Positions 1-11,008 are shown, numbered from the stretch's first letter. The stretch: DNA of 64,000 bases from Zopfochytrium polystomum (GCA_025765615.1 JAIVFJ010000085.1:124001-188000); one strand, 5' to 3'. Notes: a model not told the origin generated them from the letters alone. Numbers and translations: made by a program.

Positions 1-1
1 T

Positions 2-97
2 AAGGTTCCGCCGCACCAGTCGATACGCTCGGACGACTCGGCGGAGAATGTTCCGAGCATGCTTAGGGATTTGAAGCATTGGGTGCCAAATCTTTAA
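2..97 (+). CDS. Possible C-terminal end of a gene cut by the window
   Basis: An open frame enters from the left edge and runs 31 codons to a TAA at 95-97. It reads KVPPHQSIRSDD and ends KHWVPNL. Its composition looks like ordinary coding sequence rather than the repeats that follow. There is too little to name a product. It could equally be a chance open frame. Confidence 0.3.
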   Translation, partial: KVPPHQSIRSDDSAENVPSMLRDLKHWVPNL

Positions 98-307
98 GTA
101 TGTGACCGCTCCTCTCTCTCTTCGCGCTATCTCCTTTTTTTGGTTTTTCTTTGTGGGATGCTTTCTGTTTTTTCGTTGTTGTTGTTCTTGGCCTGTTTTG
201 TTTAAATCAGAGGGGAAAAAGCGGCAGCGCCTGAGTTCAATCGCGTCCTCCGATGAACTTTCTATATCTTCTTTCTTTTTTTACGCCTTCTATATCTTTG
301 GCTGTTC

Positions 308-316
308 TCTTTCTCT

Positions 317-376
<60 letters not shown>

Positions 377-401
377 CTCTCTCTCTCGCTCTCTCTCTCT
401 T
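308..401. repeat. CT microsatellite
   Basis: Nearly pure CT dinucleotides with a few G interruptions. It makes false Ser-Leu frames on the plus strand and Arg-Glu frames on the minus strand. Confidence 0.95.
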
Positions 402-588
402 TTTGATCCTCAAACCATGGAATGTTTCGTTTCCCCTGCACCATTCTCCGAACTTGTGCGGAGCGCTTTCGGAGATTGTGTTTGTTCGGGGGTGGGAGGG
501 GACTGTTCGCATCGTTATTGTTGCGTTGCGTTTTGGGGATAGACTGTGGCTTCGCCAAACTTTTTCGTTCGCCCCTGCTGGCTTTTTT

Positions 589-590
<2 letters not shown>

Positions 591-619
<29 letters not shown>
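591..619. repeat. Poly-T run of 29
   Basis: Uninterrupted T homopolymer. Runs of 25-33 T or A recur in this window at 17402-17434, 18338-18366, 35097-35121 and 38521-38550. Confidence 0.95.
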
Positions 620-621
<2 letters not shown>

Positions 622-700
622 CCCACGATCTCTCGCTTGTCGCTCTCGTTTCCTCCCTCTCTCACTGACTGTCCCTCTCTCTCTGCCTATCCCCGTGTGC

Positions 701-731
<31 letters not shown>

Positions 732-1126
732 GTGTGTGTGAAGTGTTCCTTCTCTTAGCGCTTGTTGGGGGTTCGTTTGTTCGTATAAACAACGACGATA
801 CACCTTTCTGGCCCAGCTTGTGTCCACAACTTGCATGAAACGTTGATGCCGACGGTTGGGCGAAGCGGTGCACTTTGACGGGGCTCAAAGAATGTTTTGG
901 ATAGCATCCACTTTGTGGCCATTGTAAGCCACGTGTCCCTGGAGATATGTATTCATAAAATCCAGGCTAATCGGTAATACAGCAAACTGGGGACCAAAGT
1001 ACGCCGTCTGAACCCAGTCGAACACGGTGGTGCAAATGAGCAAGCACTGCAAGACCATAAGAACATTTTCCACAAAAAAAGAAAAAGAAAAAAAATTCGC
1101 ATTTCTTGTTCAGTTTCAAAAAGTTT

Positions 1127-2291
1127 TCAACTGACCGAAACGACGGTCGAGGGGACAGACGAGGACGCTTTGCCCGCCGTGCTCGCCCCGAGGCTACTGG
1201 TGCCAGTGGGAGCCGAGCTTGTCTTCACCGTAATAGGCGGAGCTTGAGATGTCTTTGTAATAGTGGACGACGTCAAGCTAGTTTTATACTTTGCCAGGCA
1301 GTTCGTTCGGAGCGAGGTGGCCATGTAGCTTGTCGAAAGGGTTGGCCAGGTCACGGTTCCGTTCAGAGGATAGAAAGGTCGGGTGGACGAGGTTGCTACT
1401 GTAGCAGACACGCTGCTGGACGCGGTCAACGTCGAGTTGGCTGACAAAGACCGCGACAAAGACGCCGCGGAGGACCGCGAAGAAGATTTGGAAGAGGACG
1501 ATGATGATGTTGTGACCGGTGGGGGCTGCGTGGTTGTTGTGGGCTGGGGCGGGGGCGGCGCGGGCTGCTCGGTGGTTGTTGGTGGTGGAGGCGGCGGCGG
1601 AGCGGCAGTTGTAGTTGGGGGGGGGCGGGGGCGGCGGAGCCTCGGTGGTCGTCGGAGGTGGCGGCGGCGGCGGAGGGGGCGGCGGAGGGGGCGGCGGAGG
1701 CGGCGGAGCGGCTTGATCACAGAAGTGCCAGCTCCTGGTAGTCAGGAGCGTGTTACGATAACAGATTCTATCAAAAGATGATAAAATGTCCTTCGCTTAC
1801 ATTTGTATCAGGCCGGCGGAAAGCGACGCGAAGGATTTGAAGAGCGCCGGCGACGCGTCCAAATCCGAGTAGCCGCACGACTCGCATGCATCGGCGATGG
1901 ACGCCTGCGCGGTGACTCCGTTCGCGCTGATGCAGACCTGGCGTCCGCAGTAGTCCTTGTTGTAGCGCCCAAGGCTCTACGAGATGAAGGCAAGGACAGC
2001 GGGTTGTCAATCAAAACATCAGCCACCAAGCAAAAACAAAGCAGAAAAAAACAATCAAAAAAAAAAAAAAGGAAAAAAGGGAAAGGAGAGCCGCCAGGCA
2101 TCATCACACATGAATATTACCATGGCGACGATGTAGTCAGAGTCGTGAAGCATGTTTCCGCAAGCCCCAGCATTACCCGTCTCCGTGTAGTAGTACGTCA
2201 TTTTCCCGTACTCCTCGGCCGCAACGCGTGTGGCTGGAGCGAGAAGCAGAGCCGAGGCCATCGCCACGACGAGTCCGAGGGTCGACCGCAT
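1127..2291 (-). CDS. Secreted expansin-like (double-psi beta-barrel) protein
   Basis: Three exons on the minus strand: 2121-2291, 1801-1976 and 1127-1734. The ATG at 2291 opens a clear signal peptide (LGLVVAMASALLLAPATRVAA). The mature N-terminus carries a compact Cys-rich domain: GKMTYYYTETGNAGACG, then YCGRQVCISANG and ADACESCGYSDLDASPALF. This matches the RlpA-like/barwin/expansin double-psi fold, including the DxC..C and D(L)SP.AF signatures. Such proteins act outside the cell on cell-wall polysaccharide or as small secreted effectors. After the domain comes a poly-Pro stretch and a long Ser/Thr-rich tail, probably O-glycosylated. The frame breaks at a run of nine C (G on the plus strand, 1617-1625): WHFCDQ and poly-Pro are in one frame, the Ser/Thr tail in the next. 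One C fewer restores it, so this is either a sequencing error or a real frameshift. The neighbouring Ca2+-ATPase points the same way. Confidence 0.7.
1617..1625. other. Homopolymer frameshift site in the expansin-like gene
   Basis: Nine consecutive G on the plus strand (C on the coding strand). The total length of the three exons is one base over a multiple of three, and the frame change falls exactly here. Confidence 0.6.
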
Positions 2292-2610
2292 CGAAAGAGC
2301 ATAGGAGGATGCAGAACGAGGCGATGCGGGTGATGGTGATGGAGATGACGATGATGATGATGATGATTGTGGTGAAAGTGATGGTGGCGACAGTGGTGGA
2401 GCCGACGCGTGGGGCGCTGCGACAAGGCGATAGTCCATTGGGGTGGGCGGCGTCGCGGACAGACGGTTTGGGTACATATCTTTGCAGGCAGGTAGGCACT
2501 TGAGAAAAGGGGCGCGATGTAGGTAGGGAGGGGGCAGACCTTGAAGGGACGCGACGACCGGGCGTTAAGCCGAGCGGTTCGCTTTGCGGGGAGAGAGCAG
2601 GGCGTGGCCC

Positions 2611-2642
<32 letters not shown>

Positions 2643-2740
2643 TTTTGTTGTTGGTGGTTCTTTCTTTATGTGGTGCCCTGTCGCGGCTCGCCCGAGCTGT
2701 GTTTTTCGGCTGAGGAAAGAAAGAAAGAAAGAAAGAAGAA

Positions 2741-2803
<63 letters not shown>

Positions 2804-2942
2804 GAGGAGATCCCGCCATCTCTTTTCCAAAAATGGCAAGTCTTATTCCCCAGCCTTTTTTCCTTGCCCTTGCGTGACAAGTGCGCCTAACAATTCCTGC
2901 ACACACACACACGCACAGCACACACACACTCACACAGCACAC
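2292..2942. other. Gene-free stretch between expansin-like and Ca2+-ATPase genes
   Basis: This is the upstream region of the minus-strand expansin-like gene and the 3' flank of the Ca2+-ATPase. It contains repeats of TTTTA (about 2610-2640), a GAAA/GA microsatellite and CA repeats (about 2900-2945). I see no gene. Confidence 0.6.
2714..2808. repeat. GAAA and GA microsatellite
   Basis: GAAA units grade into a pure GA dinucleotide tract. Read in the sense direction of the minus-strand gene starting at 2291, it is a CT-rich tract about 0.5 kb upstream of the start codon. Confidence 0.9.
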
Positions 2943-5900
2943 TCACTCAACTCTCACTGCCCCCGATTTCCCCCCGCCGCCGCCGCCGCCACCGCCCCTC
3001 AGGCTGCTGCGCGACAGCGACGACGACTTTGTCGGCATTGCCGCCGTGTCCTTCCTGAAGCGCATCCACATCTCCATAAAGTCGTGGTCAGGCCCGCGCT
3101 TCCTGTACCCGGGACTCTGCACCCCCTGGTACTGCCCAATCAGCACCACCGCGCTCTGCACCGTCCGCCACTTTGACCCCTCCACCATGCGCGCCTCGCC
3201 GTCCGCCCCGCCGCCGCCGACCCCGCTCGGTAAGCTGGGCACATCGCCGCGCCCAATGATGAGCGGCTCGCCGTCGCCCGAAGCGACCCCCACTCCGTCG
3301 CCCGAATCGTCGTCCCTGAAATCCTTCCCAGCCACGACGCCCTCTGCGGATTTTCCGCTAATCTCCATCGCCGCCGCTATCGCCCTGGTCGCCGCCGACT
3401 CGTCCACTTCGTCCGATCCGCTCCCTAGAAGCTTCTTTGAATTGCTGGCAGACCCGCCTCCTCGGCTCCCGTTCGAAAGTCGTTGGTCAAAGTCGCCCAA
3501 CCCGGCCGTCACTACCACCGGGGACGGAGTTGGGTGATAGTACTCGTGAATGACAACTGCCACGCGGCACAAGAACGTGAAAACCATGTTGCCGGCGCAG
3601 AGACCAACGCAGATGAGCCACTCCTGCCAGCTCAGATTGCACGTCCCCAAAAATGCCGAGCCCAGGAAGATACCGGCGATTTGAATCACAATGATGAGGG
3701 ATAAGATACCGAGGAACATGTGGTTTTTGAAAAAGTTTCGGAAGAGGTTGATCTCGCCGTTGAGCTGCCGCGACATGATCTCGTTAGTGACTTGCAAGAA
3801 AATGAATGTTGTGAAAACCATCGTCTTGACGCGCTTGGTGGGTGCGCCTTCGAGGTCTTCGGCGGCGTGGAACGACAAGTCGGCAGGGTAGACCTTGTCG
3901 ATACCGCTCATGACGAACAGGAGGCAGGCAAGCTGGTAAAGCATTTGGATGAGAATATACCCACGCATCTTTGGCGACAGAAGGGAAGCTGTCCGAGCGT
4001 GTGGAGGGTGGTCCAGAATGTCTTCGTCCGGATCGTCAGAGGCCAAAGCTAACGCCCCGAGCGAGTCCATGATCAGATTGACCCACAAAAGTTGCACCGT
4101 GTTCAGGGGTGAGTCGCCAACGCTTACAGATCCCACGAACGTAATCACGATCGCGACCAAGTTAACACCAAGCTGGAATTGCAAAAACTTTCGGACCGAG
4201 TTGAGGACGTTTCGACCCCAACGTATCGACTGCACGAGCGACACAAAGTTGTCGTCCAGCAACACAATGTCGCATGCGTTCCGGGCGATTTGCGTTCCGG
4301 AGATTCCCATAGCGAACCCGACGTCGGCCTCCTTCAAGGCGGGCGCGTCGTTGGTTCCGTCTCCCGTCACCGCAACCACTTCGCCCATCTCTTTGAGAAG
4401 GCTGACTAGCGTGTGCTTGTCTGACGGCGACGAGCGAGCCAGTACCTGGAGCTTTGGCACGATGGCCATCTTCTCCGTCACCGACATGGCGCGGAACACA
4501 GGCCCCTCCAGCGCCACGCCGCTGCCAAACAGGATTCCGCATTCGCGCGCGATCTTGCTGGCGGTCAGGATGTTGTCGCCCGTCACCATCCGGATCGTAA
4601 GGCCCGCCCGCTGGCACTGCGCAACGGCCCCAGGCACCTCTCGCCGGACGGGGTCCTTGATCCCCACGAGCGCCACCCACGTGAGGTCGTGCTCTGGGTC
4701 GTCCCCCTTCCGCCCGCCGCCGGCACCTCCAGCGCCGACCCCGCCGCCGGGAAGCACGCTAGCCGACGCATTCGCGGCGAGCATCATGGTTGATCCGCCG
4801 GCGTCTCCGCCGGGGGTCATTTCGAGCGTGGTGATCATAATGTCCGTGTTGCGGTACGCGAGGCCGAGGGTCCGGAGCCCGTCCGACGCCCATTGCCTGA
4901 TCGACTTTTTGATCTTTGCCGCAGCTTCGGGCGTCATTGCGGACGCGACGACCGTCCCATCCGGCCGCTGCTCCAGCACGTGAGTGCACAGGCTCAGAAT
5001 GATCTCCGACGCGCCTTTGGTGTAGAGTCGGTATTTGGATGACGGCAATGACGACTGCGGAGACGAGTGGTGCTGCTGGTGCGAGCCGAGCGCTCCGTGT
5101 GCGTCGTGCGACGGAGCTTTGGCGTTGGGAACTACGAGCGTCGACATGCGTTTTCGGTCGGACGAGAACGTCCATGTACCACCCTCCACTTTTTGCACGC
5201 TGTTGCGGAGGTCGTCGTACTGAATCCCCAGCTTGCGACAGAAGAGAAGTAGGGCGCCCTCCGTCGCCGAGCCGATGAACATGTCTTGGCCGTTGCTCTC
5301 GTTCACTTTGATGAAGCAGTCCGAGTTGAGGCACACGCACTCGGCAATCAGATCCCGGAAGACGTAGTTGAAGGTTTCGCTTGTGTACGGATCAGCATCG
5401 CTGTCACCGGACCCTTCGCCGTTATAGATCCGGGCGTTGGTCAACACTTTGACGACGGTCATGCGGTTCTCGGTGAGCGTGCCCGTCTTGTCCGTACAAA
5501 TGCACGTTGCCTCGCCCATGGTCTCTGAGGCGTCAAGATGCCGGACAAAACATTTATCTTGGATCATCTTGAACATGGAAAACGCCAGAGATATCGTGAC
5601 GGCGAGCGGAAGACCCTCGGGCACAGCGACGACCACGACCGTGAGCCCAATCACAAAGTGCTGGGCCAGCAGTTGAATGCGGGACATTGTCGACTCCGCG
5701 TACGTTCCATGACAAGCCGTGTTGACACTTGCAACGCCGCGTGCCCAATCTATCGCCCAGCGGATGGCGAGCCCGAGGAATGTAGCAATGCCCGCCGCGA
5801 CACCAACCTTTCCTATCAACACTGCGACGACTTTGAGCTTTCGCTGCAAGACTGTTTCCTCGGACTGCGCTTCGTTCAGCAGCTCTTGGATTTGGCCACC

Positions 5901-7130
5901 AGACGAGTGGACGCCGACTCCAGTCACGAGCATAGTTCCGGACCCTTCGCTGACCTGACAGCCCGAGAACATGTACGGCGCCATTGCATTTTTCTTGACC
6001 GGAATCGACTCGCCGGTCAGCGGCGACTCATCGACGACCAGCCTGTTCCCGGAAATGAAGATGCCGTCCGCTGGGATCTCGTCGCCCGTCGTGAGGGCGA
6101 CGACATCTCCGACGACAACGTCCCACGACGAAATCTCGTCCCGCCTCCCGCCGCGCACGACCTTGGTGCGCTTGTCGGACTGCATCATGAGCAGCTTTTT
6201 GAACTTTTTGTCCTTGGAGTAGTCGTTTCCTGCCGTCACCGACAGCACGATGAACACTGCGATAAACACGACCAAGCCTTCGACCCATCCCTCGGACGGG
6301 CACATTGCGGTTCCGAGCGACATGACCAGCACCGCTCCAATCAGCAGGATCTTGACGATGGGATCCTCCTTGATCGTGTTCCACACAATCTCCAGAATCG
6401 TGTCGGACCTCGGGGGCGGGATCAGGTTCCGCCCAAAATACTTCATCCGCAGCGCCGCGTCCGCCGCGACCATGTGCGCCGCCGTGCCGCCCTCGCCGCC
6501 GCCGCCGCCCTCCTCGGGGGACACCTTGCCCCCGCCGTTGGACCCCGCGTGCCCGCTCTGCTGCTGCCCCCACCCGGCGCGCCTCTCCTTCTTCCCGCCG
6601 CCATCCGCACCTCCTGCGCCGCCCGCCGCGCCTCCTCCTCCGACGACTTCCAACCCGTTCTCAACGTCCGACCGCAGCAGGCACGCGACGCCCTCGACGC
6701 CGCCGTACGTGCTGTTGAGCAGCTCGAGCTGGTGCGGGCTGGTGCGCTTGTCAAAGTTGCACAGCGCCGCCAGCTCGTCCGTCGTCACCGTAAACGTCGT
6801 GCGCGGCGTCGACGCCTGGTTCGCCCGGATCGTCTGCAGACGCCCCTGACGCGTCCGCTCCAGGTTCGTGTCGTCTAGGAGCGCCTCGGCGTTGTAGTGC
6901 GTCGCGCCGCCCCCGCCTGGTGCGGTCGCTGCTGGAGTGCCGCTGCCCGCCAACGACCCCGCCGTGTGGGAAGCGCCACCCGTGTGGTGCGCGGTGCTGC
7001 TGCCGCGGTGGGGCGCGTCTTTGAGAGGCGGCAGGCTCTTTGGGGCGTGCGGCAGCGGTGGGGACACGATGGGTGGGATGTCCCCGTCGCCGGTTTCGCT
7101 GTCCTCGACGGCGCCAGGGAATGGGGGCAT
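2943..7130 (-). CDS. P-type Ca2+-ATPase, plasma-membrane/vacuolar (PMCA, Pmc1-like)
   Basis: A single intronless frame of 1395 residues starting at the ATG at 7130. It pumps Ca2+ out of the cytosol using ATP (P2B class, PMCA/Pmc1). Signatures in order: the actuator TGES (PLTGESIPV), the M4 motif PEGLPLAV, the phosphorylation loop DKTGTLT with Asp at about residue 547, the nucleotide-domain MVTGDN, and the hinge TGDGTNDAP at about 922-929 followed by MGISGTQIA. Membrane segments group before and after the large cytosolic domains as in the family, and NLIMDSLGALALA in M6 fits a Ca2+ site. The N-terminal 250 residues are longer than usual and rich in Gly and Ala. Fungal P2B pumps carry an N-terminal regulatory region, so this may be one. 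The C-terminal tail of about 230 residues is low-complexity and ends near a run of nine Gly. The gene is isolated, with more than 1.6 kb of gene-free DNA upstream. Confidence 0.96.
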   Translation of the reverse strand: MPPFPGAVEDSETGDGDIPPIVSPPLPHAPKSLPPLKDAPHRGSSTAHHTGGASHTAGSLAGSGTPAATAPGGGGATHYNAEALLDDTNLERTRQGRLQTIRANQASTPRTTFTVTTDELAALCNFDKRTSPHQLELLNSTYGGVEGVACLLRSDVENGLEVVGGGGAAGGAGGADGGGKKERRAGWGQQQSGHAGSNGGGKVSPEEGGGGGEGGTAAHMVAADAALRMKYFGRNLIPPPRSDTILEIVWNTIKEDPIVKILLIGAVLVMSLGTAMCPSEGWVEGLVVFIAVFIVLSVTAGNDYSKDKKFKKLLMMQSDKRTKVVRGGRRDEISSWDVVVGDVVALTTGDEIPADGIFISGNRLVVDESPLTGESIPVKKNAMAPYMFSGCQVSEGSGTMLVTGVGVHSSGGQIQELLNEAQSEETVLQRKLKVVAVLIGKVGVAAGIATFLGLAIRWAIDWARGVASVNTACHGTYAESTMSRIQLLAQHFVIGLTVVVVAVPEGLPLAVTISLAFSMFKMIQDKCFVRHLDASETMGEATCICTDKTGTLTENRMTVVKVLTNARIYNGEGSGDSDADPYTSETFNYVFRDLIAECVCLNSDCFIKVNESNGQDMFIGSATEGALLLFCRKLGIQYDDLRNSVQKVEGGTWTFSSDRKRMSTLVVPNAKAPSHDAHGALGSHQQHHSSPQSSLPSSKYRLYTKGASEIILSLCTHVLEQRPDGTVVASAMTPEAAAKIKKSIRQWASDGLRTLGLAYRNTDIMITTLEMTPGGDAGGSTMMLAANASASVLPGGGVGAGGAGGGRKGDDPEHDLTWVALVGIKDPVRREVPGAVAQCQRAGLTIRMVTGDNILTASKIARECGILFGSGVALEGPVFRAMSVTEKMAIVPKLQVLARSSPSDKHTLVSLLKEMGEVVAVTGDGTNDAPALKEADVGFAMGISGTQIARNACDIVLLDDNFVSLVQSIRWGRNVLNSVRKFLQFQLGVNLVAIVITFVGSVSVGDSPLNTVQLLWVNLIMDSLGALALASDDPDEDILDHPPHARTASLLSPKMRGYILIQMLYQLACLLFVMSGIDKVYPADLSFHAAEDLEGAPTKRVKTMVFTTFIFLQVTNEIMSRQLNGEINLFRNFFKNHMFLGILSLIIVIQIAGIFLGSAFLGTCNLSWQEWLICVGLCAGNMVFTFLCRVAVVIHEYYHPTPSPVVVTAGLGDFDQRLSNGSRGGGSASNSKKLLGSGSDEVDESAATRAIAAAMEISGKSAEGVVAGKDFRDDDSGDGVGVASGDGEPLIIGRGDVPSLPSGVGGGGADGEARMVEGSKWRTVQSAVVLIGQYQGVQSPGYRKRGPDHDFMEMWMRFRKDTAAMPTKSSSLSRSSLRGGGGGGGGGKSGAVRVE

Positions 7131-8116
7131 TTTTGTGTTCCTCCTTTTTTACCCCGCGCAACCCCCTGTGTTCCTTTTTTGGTTTCCGTCGCGCTCTGTT
7201 ATTTGCAGCTAGCGGGACCGCGACTCCACGTTGGTTGGGGAAGGCCGATGATGGGGAAAAGTTGACACGCCGGGACGTTGCTGATTCAGATTGGTAGGGG
7301 GCGGTGGGTGCAGAGGAAGAACGATTCGGTGAACAGCCGTTTCGGAGACTTAGTATACGAGGAAGAGGGATTTGAAGGGGAAGGAGATGGAATGGGAGCT
7401 CGGGACCTCACTCACCTTCTCACTGGCCTATTTTTTTATTTTTTATTTTTTCGCGCACGCGACCGAAATGTTGGTGGGAATGAGCAAAAATAGAATGTCA
7501 AGTCGTGTGATTGCGTGCCCCAATCGAATGGACAGCTGTTTGTGCGTTTGTTCTCGAGCGAGCGGGGTTTATTCTTTTCTTCTGCTCGAGGATTGTTTGC
7601 TTGCTCTTGTTGCGGGCCGTAATTCCACGGACTCGTGCGATCTTTCTTTTTTTTTTTTTTGCCGGAGCGGTTTTAGCACAAGGGTTGGTAGGGGTAGGGG
7701 AAAGAGGAAACGGGGACGCCCAATGGCCGGCAGTGAAAAGGGCGTTCTCTAAAATTGGAGGTTTGGGCGAAGCGGGTGTCGAGAGATGAGATACCCTTTG
7801 GATCGTGAGGCGGGGTGAAAAGTGAAGAGGGAAGGAAGGGTTTCGACACACACGCACACACCGGTTTGGCAGTCTTCGCGTTGATGCCCTTACGCGGGCG
7901 GGTTGTTGTTGTTGATGAGGGGGTTGGGACGAGAGGGGAAGGGGGGAAATATGTCAGGGCTCGCCCCTCCCTTTTTTCCCGTCTTTCGTTCGCTCGAAAA
8001 TCTTGGGACAATTTTTTTGTTGTCTCCTCTGGTGCGTGTGTGTGTGTGTGTGCGTGTGTGTGTTAGTGGGTGTCCTGTCTGTGAGCGAGCGAGCTGCGAA
8101 AAGAGGAGTTAGGGAG

Positions 8117-8209
<93 letters not shown>

Positions 8210-8745
8210 ACACATCATGCGACAGGAGTCATTCATAAAGAAATCCATCTCACGCCCACGGCGCGCTGAACGCGGCCAGCGCGCCCTTATTCGCTCGCGC
8301 CCATTCCCTTCTCCTTTGGCCCATCATTGGGTCGCAGCTCCCCACCAAACACTTAAAGTACAGAACGACAAAAAAATAATCGAAAGAAGGATTCGCGTTA
8401 AAACAAAGGACCCACAATGCTCAATGCTCTGTCCTCGAAAACAAGAGGAAGCGGCTGGGAGCCCGTCGCGGCGCCTTCGCTGCGGAAACTTGCAGAGAGA
8501 TTCCGGAACAGAGCCTGCACGCACACACGCCCACGCACACACATAAAAGTTGGCCTTCTCTCTCTCTAATGCATTCACTTGGTCACTCAATCGCTCCTAC
8601 CTCTGTCTCATCTCTCTTATCAGAAATCAATACGTTTTTCACACCGAACCCCAGTCGGAAAAAAAAGTTCCTTACAAGGTCCCACAAGCAAAGCTGAAAG
8701 AACGCGCGATTAATAAAGAAACCCACCCCGCCCCTCCCTTCGTTC
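7131..8745. other. Gene-free stretch upstream of the Ca2+-ATPase
   Basis: I see no gene in this 1.6 kb. It holds a poly-T tract near 7645-7662, GT repeats near 8035-8062 and the long GA tract. It probably carries the promoter of the minus-strand Ca2+-ATPase and the 3' end of the carrier gene. Confidence 0.55.
8120..8207. repeat. GA microsatellite
   Basis: About 43 uninterrupted GA units. In the sense direction of the Ca2+-ATPase gene it is a pure CT tract about 1 kb upstream of the start codon. Confidence 0.97.
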
Positions 8746-10371
8746 CTACTTGACAAAAACGCGCCGCACAAGCGCCGCAACCGCCTTTGCCGCCGAACGC
8801 GCGACCCCCCTGCCCGACAACGAGCCCCACGACAGCACCCCGCGCACCGCCGGCCGGCTCAGGCTGCGCGTCGACGAGCGCACGATGCCGAAAAACGCGC
8901 GCCGGAACGCGAACCGCGGCGGCTGGTGCACCAGCTTCCATTTCAGCGCGTCCCCCGCCGCAGCCGCAGCAGCCGTAGTAGCAGCGTCGCGTGGTCGTCC
9001 GTCTGGCGTCTGAGGGTAGGGAGGGAGGGAGGGAGGAAGGCAAGTTAGCATAGGTCGTTGGCGGCAAGAAATGTGTATATCAAGGGTTGCGCTTGAAAAT
9101 CGACAGGAGGGCAATCGGGGGGATTTACAAGCACGGGGGAGTGTCGTTTTTCCCTTTCCTTCTTTTCTTTTCTTTTCTCTTTTTTTTTTTTTTCTTTTCT
9201 TTTCTTTTGTTTGTGTTCTTCGCGCGCGAAGATACAGCGATGTCCCCACCGGAAAGAGAAAAAGAAAAACAAGGAAAGAAGAAAGAAAAAAAGGGGAAAA
9301 ACCCCCCCAGAGCGTTCACCTTGTCTGCGGCGGACTCGGCGGCGGCGGCGGAGGCACTTCGCGCGGCGTACATATTTCGCAGCATCTCGACGGGCGCCGA
9401 CACCACGATGGCCGCGGTGCCGCCGACGGCGCCGCCGACGGCCGAGTCGACCCACGCCGGCCGGTCGGACTCGGGCGGCCGCCGCGCGCGGATCCACGCG
9501 ATCGCCATGTCGGAAAACATGTAGTAGAACGACACGAACGGCGCCGTCGTGAGGATCAGCGACGCAATCGCCGGCCCTTGGTACAGCCGGCCGAGCCCCA
9601 CCGCGCGCGCGGCTTGCGCGTACGTGATGTTGCGCTTTGCCACGGCGGGCGGCTTTGATGATGGCGATGGCGATGGCGATGGCGATGGCGACGAGGACGG
9701 TGACGCGGAGGAATTCGATGGGAACGAGGTGGCCGCCGCCGCCTCTGCTGCTGCTTCCGCTGCTGCTGCTGCGCGAAGCTGATGGAGCTTGTCGCTGATG
9801 GAGATGAATGGGGCGAGAAAGATGGACTCGACCGCGGTGGCCAAGATGCCGGAAAAGAACGAGATCGAAAACGTGTTTGCGTCCGGGTATCGTGCGGCAA
9901 TGGAGGTTCTGGAAGAAGGAAGGGTGCAAGGGGTGGAAGGGTGATGTTTGTTGGTTTTCGGCGAAAGAGAAAAAGAAAGCACAGGGGGCGGGGGTTGGGG
10001 GTCCTCACGCTCTTCAATATGATGTGGGACCCTTACCGAGCGAATTCATAGCAGGCCATGAGCAGGCCCGTGGCGGGGGCGCGTGTGACGCACACGTTGA
10101 GGAGGTCGCGAGCGACAAGCATTCTCCCCGCCGAGGCGTTGTTGGACGCGAGGGAAGGGTGTTCGAGCGGGTAGAGGATCAGCTCCGAGATGAATCCGGC
10201 GGAGCAGCCGCACGCAAAGGTGTCGGCGAGCGAGGCGGCGTAGGCTGTGCTTTCAGGCGACAGCACCGAGGGATTATGATGGGCGGCCGCTTCATTTGTC
10301 GACGACGACGACGACGACGACGACGACGCTGGGCCAGCAGCAGGAGCAGCAGGAGCAGCAGGAGTAGCCAT
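8746..10371 (-). CDS. Divergent mitochondrial-carrier-like membrane protein
   Basis: Three exons, 10037-10371, 9320-9908 and 8746-9009, keep phase and give 395 residues. The family exchanges metabolites across the inner mitochondrial membrane using three repeats of two helices. Signature-like motifs PxExxS (YPLEHPS), PFISISDK and PVEMLR sit at the expected repeat ends, and Gly-rich helices follow (FACGCSAGFISELIL; GGAVGGTAAIVVSAPVE). The match is degenerate: charged motif residues are only partly kept, and the matrix loop between repeats is replaced by an Ala-rich and Ser/Pro-rich insert encoded by GCC/CTG-type repeats. The N-terminus is also Ala/Pro/Ser-rich. Transport substrate cannot be told. 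It may be an outer-membrane or Ugo1-like relative rather than a true exchanger. The gene is divergent from the LanC-like gene, with 693 bases between start codons. Confidence 0.7.
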
Positions 10372-10649
10372 TCAGGAGGAGGGGCTGCGCGTCGGGAAGA
10401 CTTGGAGGATGTGAGCAGCGACGTGACTCTGACTCTGCGTGAGAGAGTGAGTCACCTTTGCGGGGTGGCGTGTCTGTGTGTGTGTGTGTGTGTGGCGGTT
10501 TGATGATCGAATTTGATTGGTTGGTCGGTTGGTTGGATGGGTGGGCTTTGTTCGGCTCCTTGTTCTCTTGCGCTGGGTTTGGAAGTGCCACTGCACGCAC
10601 GCGCTTCACTTGGACATTGGTGCGGGCGGGCTCGCTCCTCGCTCTGCTT

Positions 10650-10795
10650 GCTGTCACACACACACACACGCACACACACACACACACTCTCTCTCTCTCT
10701 CTGTCCCTCTCTCGCTCTCTCTCTCCCTCTATCTCTCTTTCATCACACACACACACACACACACTCACACGCACACTCTCTCTCGCTCTCTCTCT
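10650..10795. repeat. Compound CA and CT microsatellite
   Basis: Two cycles of CA dinucleotides followed by CT dinucleotides. Confidence 0.9.
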
Positions 10796-10977
10796 CCTTT
10801 GGAAGGCGATTCTGAATGAGCTCGACGATGTGACTGCCATGACGCTTTGCGTGCCAGTAACAGAGTGCGAGAGAGAGAGACTGAGACTGTGTGTGTGTGC
10901 TTGTGTGTGTGTGTGGGCAATTCTTCTTCTGTGGATGGCCCTCAAACAGTTGAACTTGGTTCTTGTCACGATGATCG

Positions 10978-10978
<1 letters not shown>

Positions 10979-11008
<30 letters not shown>

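Larger units (their letters stand above)
98..1126. other. Gene-free stretch with microsatellites
   Basis: I see no convincing gene here. The stretch holds a CT microsatellite, a T29 run (591-619) and a GT tract (about 703-741). Open frames in it are Ser/Leu or Arg/Glu repeats made by the microsatellite. On the minus strand, 885-1073 is open (62 codons, LLICTTVFDWVQ and on to a stop) and does not look repetitive. It could be a final exon of the gene at 1127-2291, joined from a GTCAGT donor near 1133 to a TTGCAG acceptor near 1048, but nothing confirms this. Confidence 0.5.

Noticed and set aside
102..888. Several long frames on both strands
   Set aside because: They are produced by CT, T and GT repeats (Ser-Leu, Phe and Val-Cys runs) and have no domain.
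2541..3176. Plus-strand frames across the GA tract
   Set aside because: Repeat-coded Arg/Glu runs; they also overlap the 3' end of the Ca2+-ATPase on the other strand.
5538..6878. 446-codon plus-strand frame inside the Ca2+-ATPase
   Set aside because: A shadow of the GC-rich ATPase gene; no start context or domain, and composition is rich in Arg, His and Asp.
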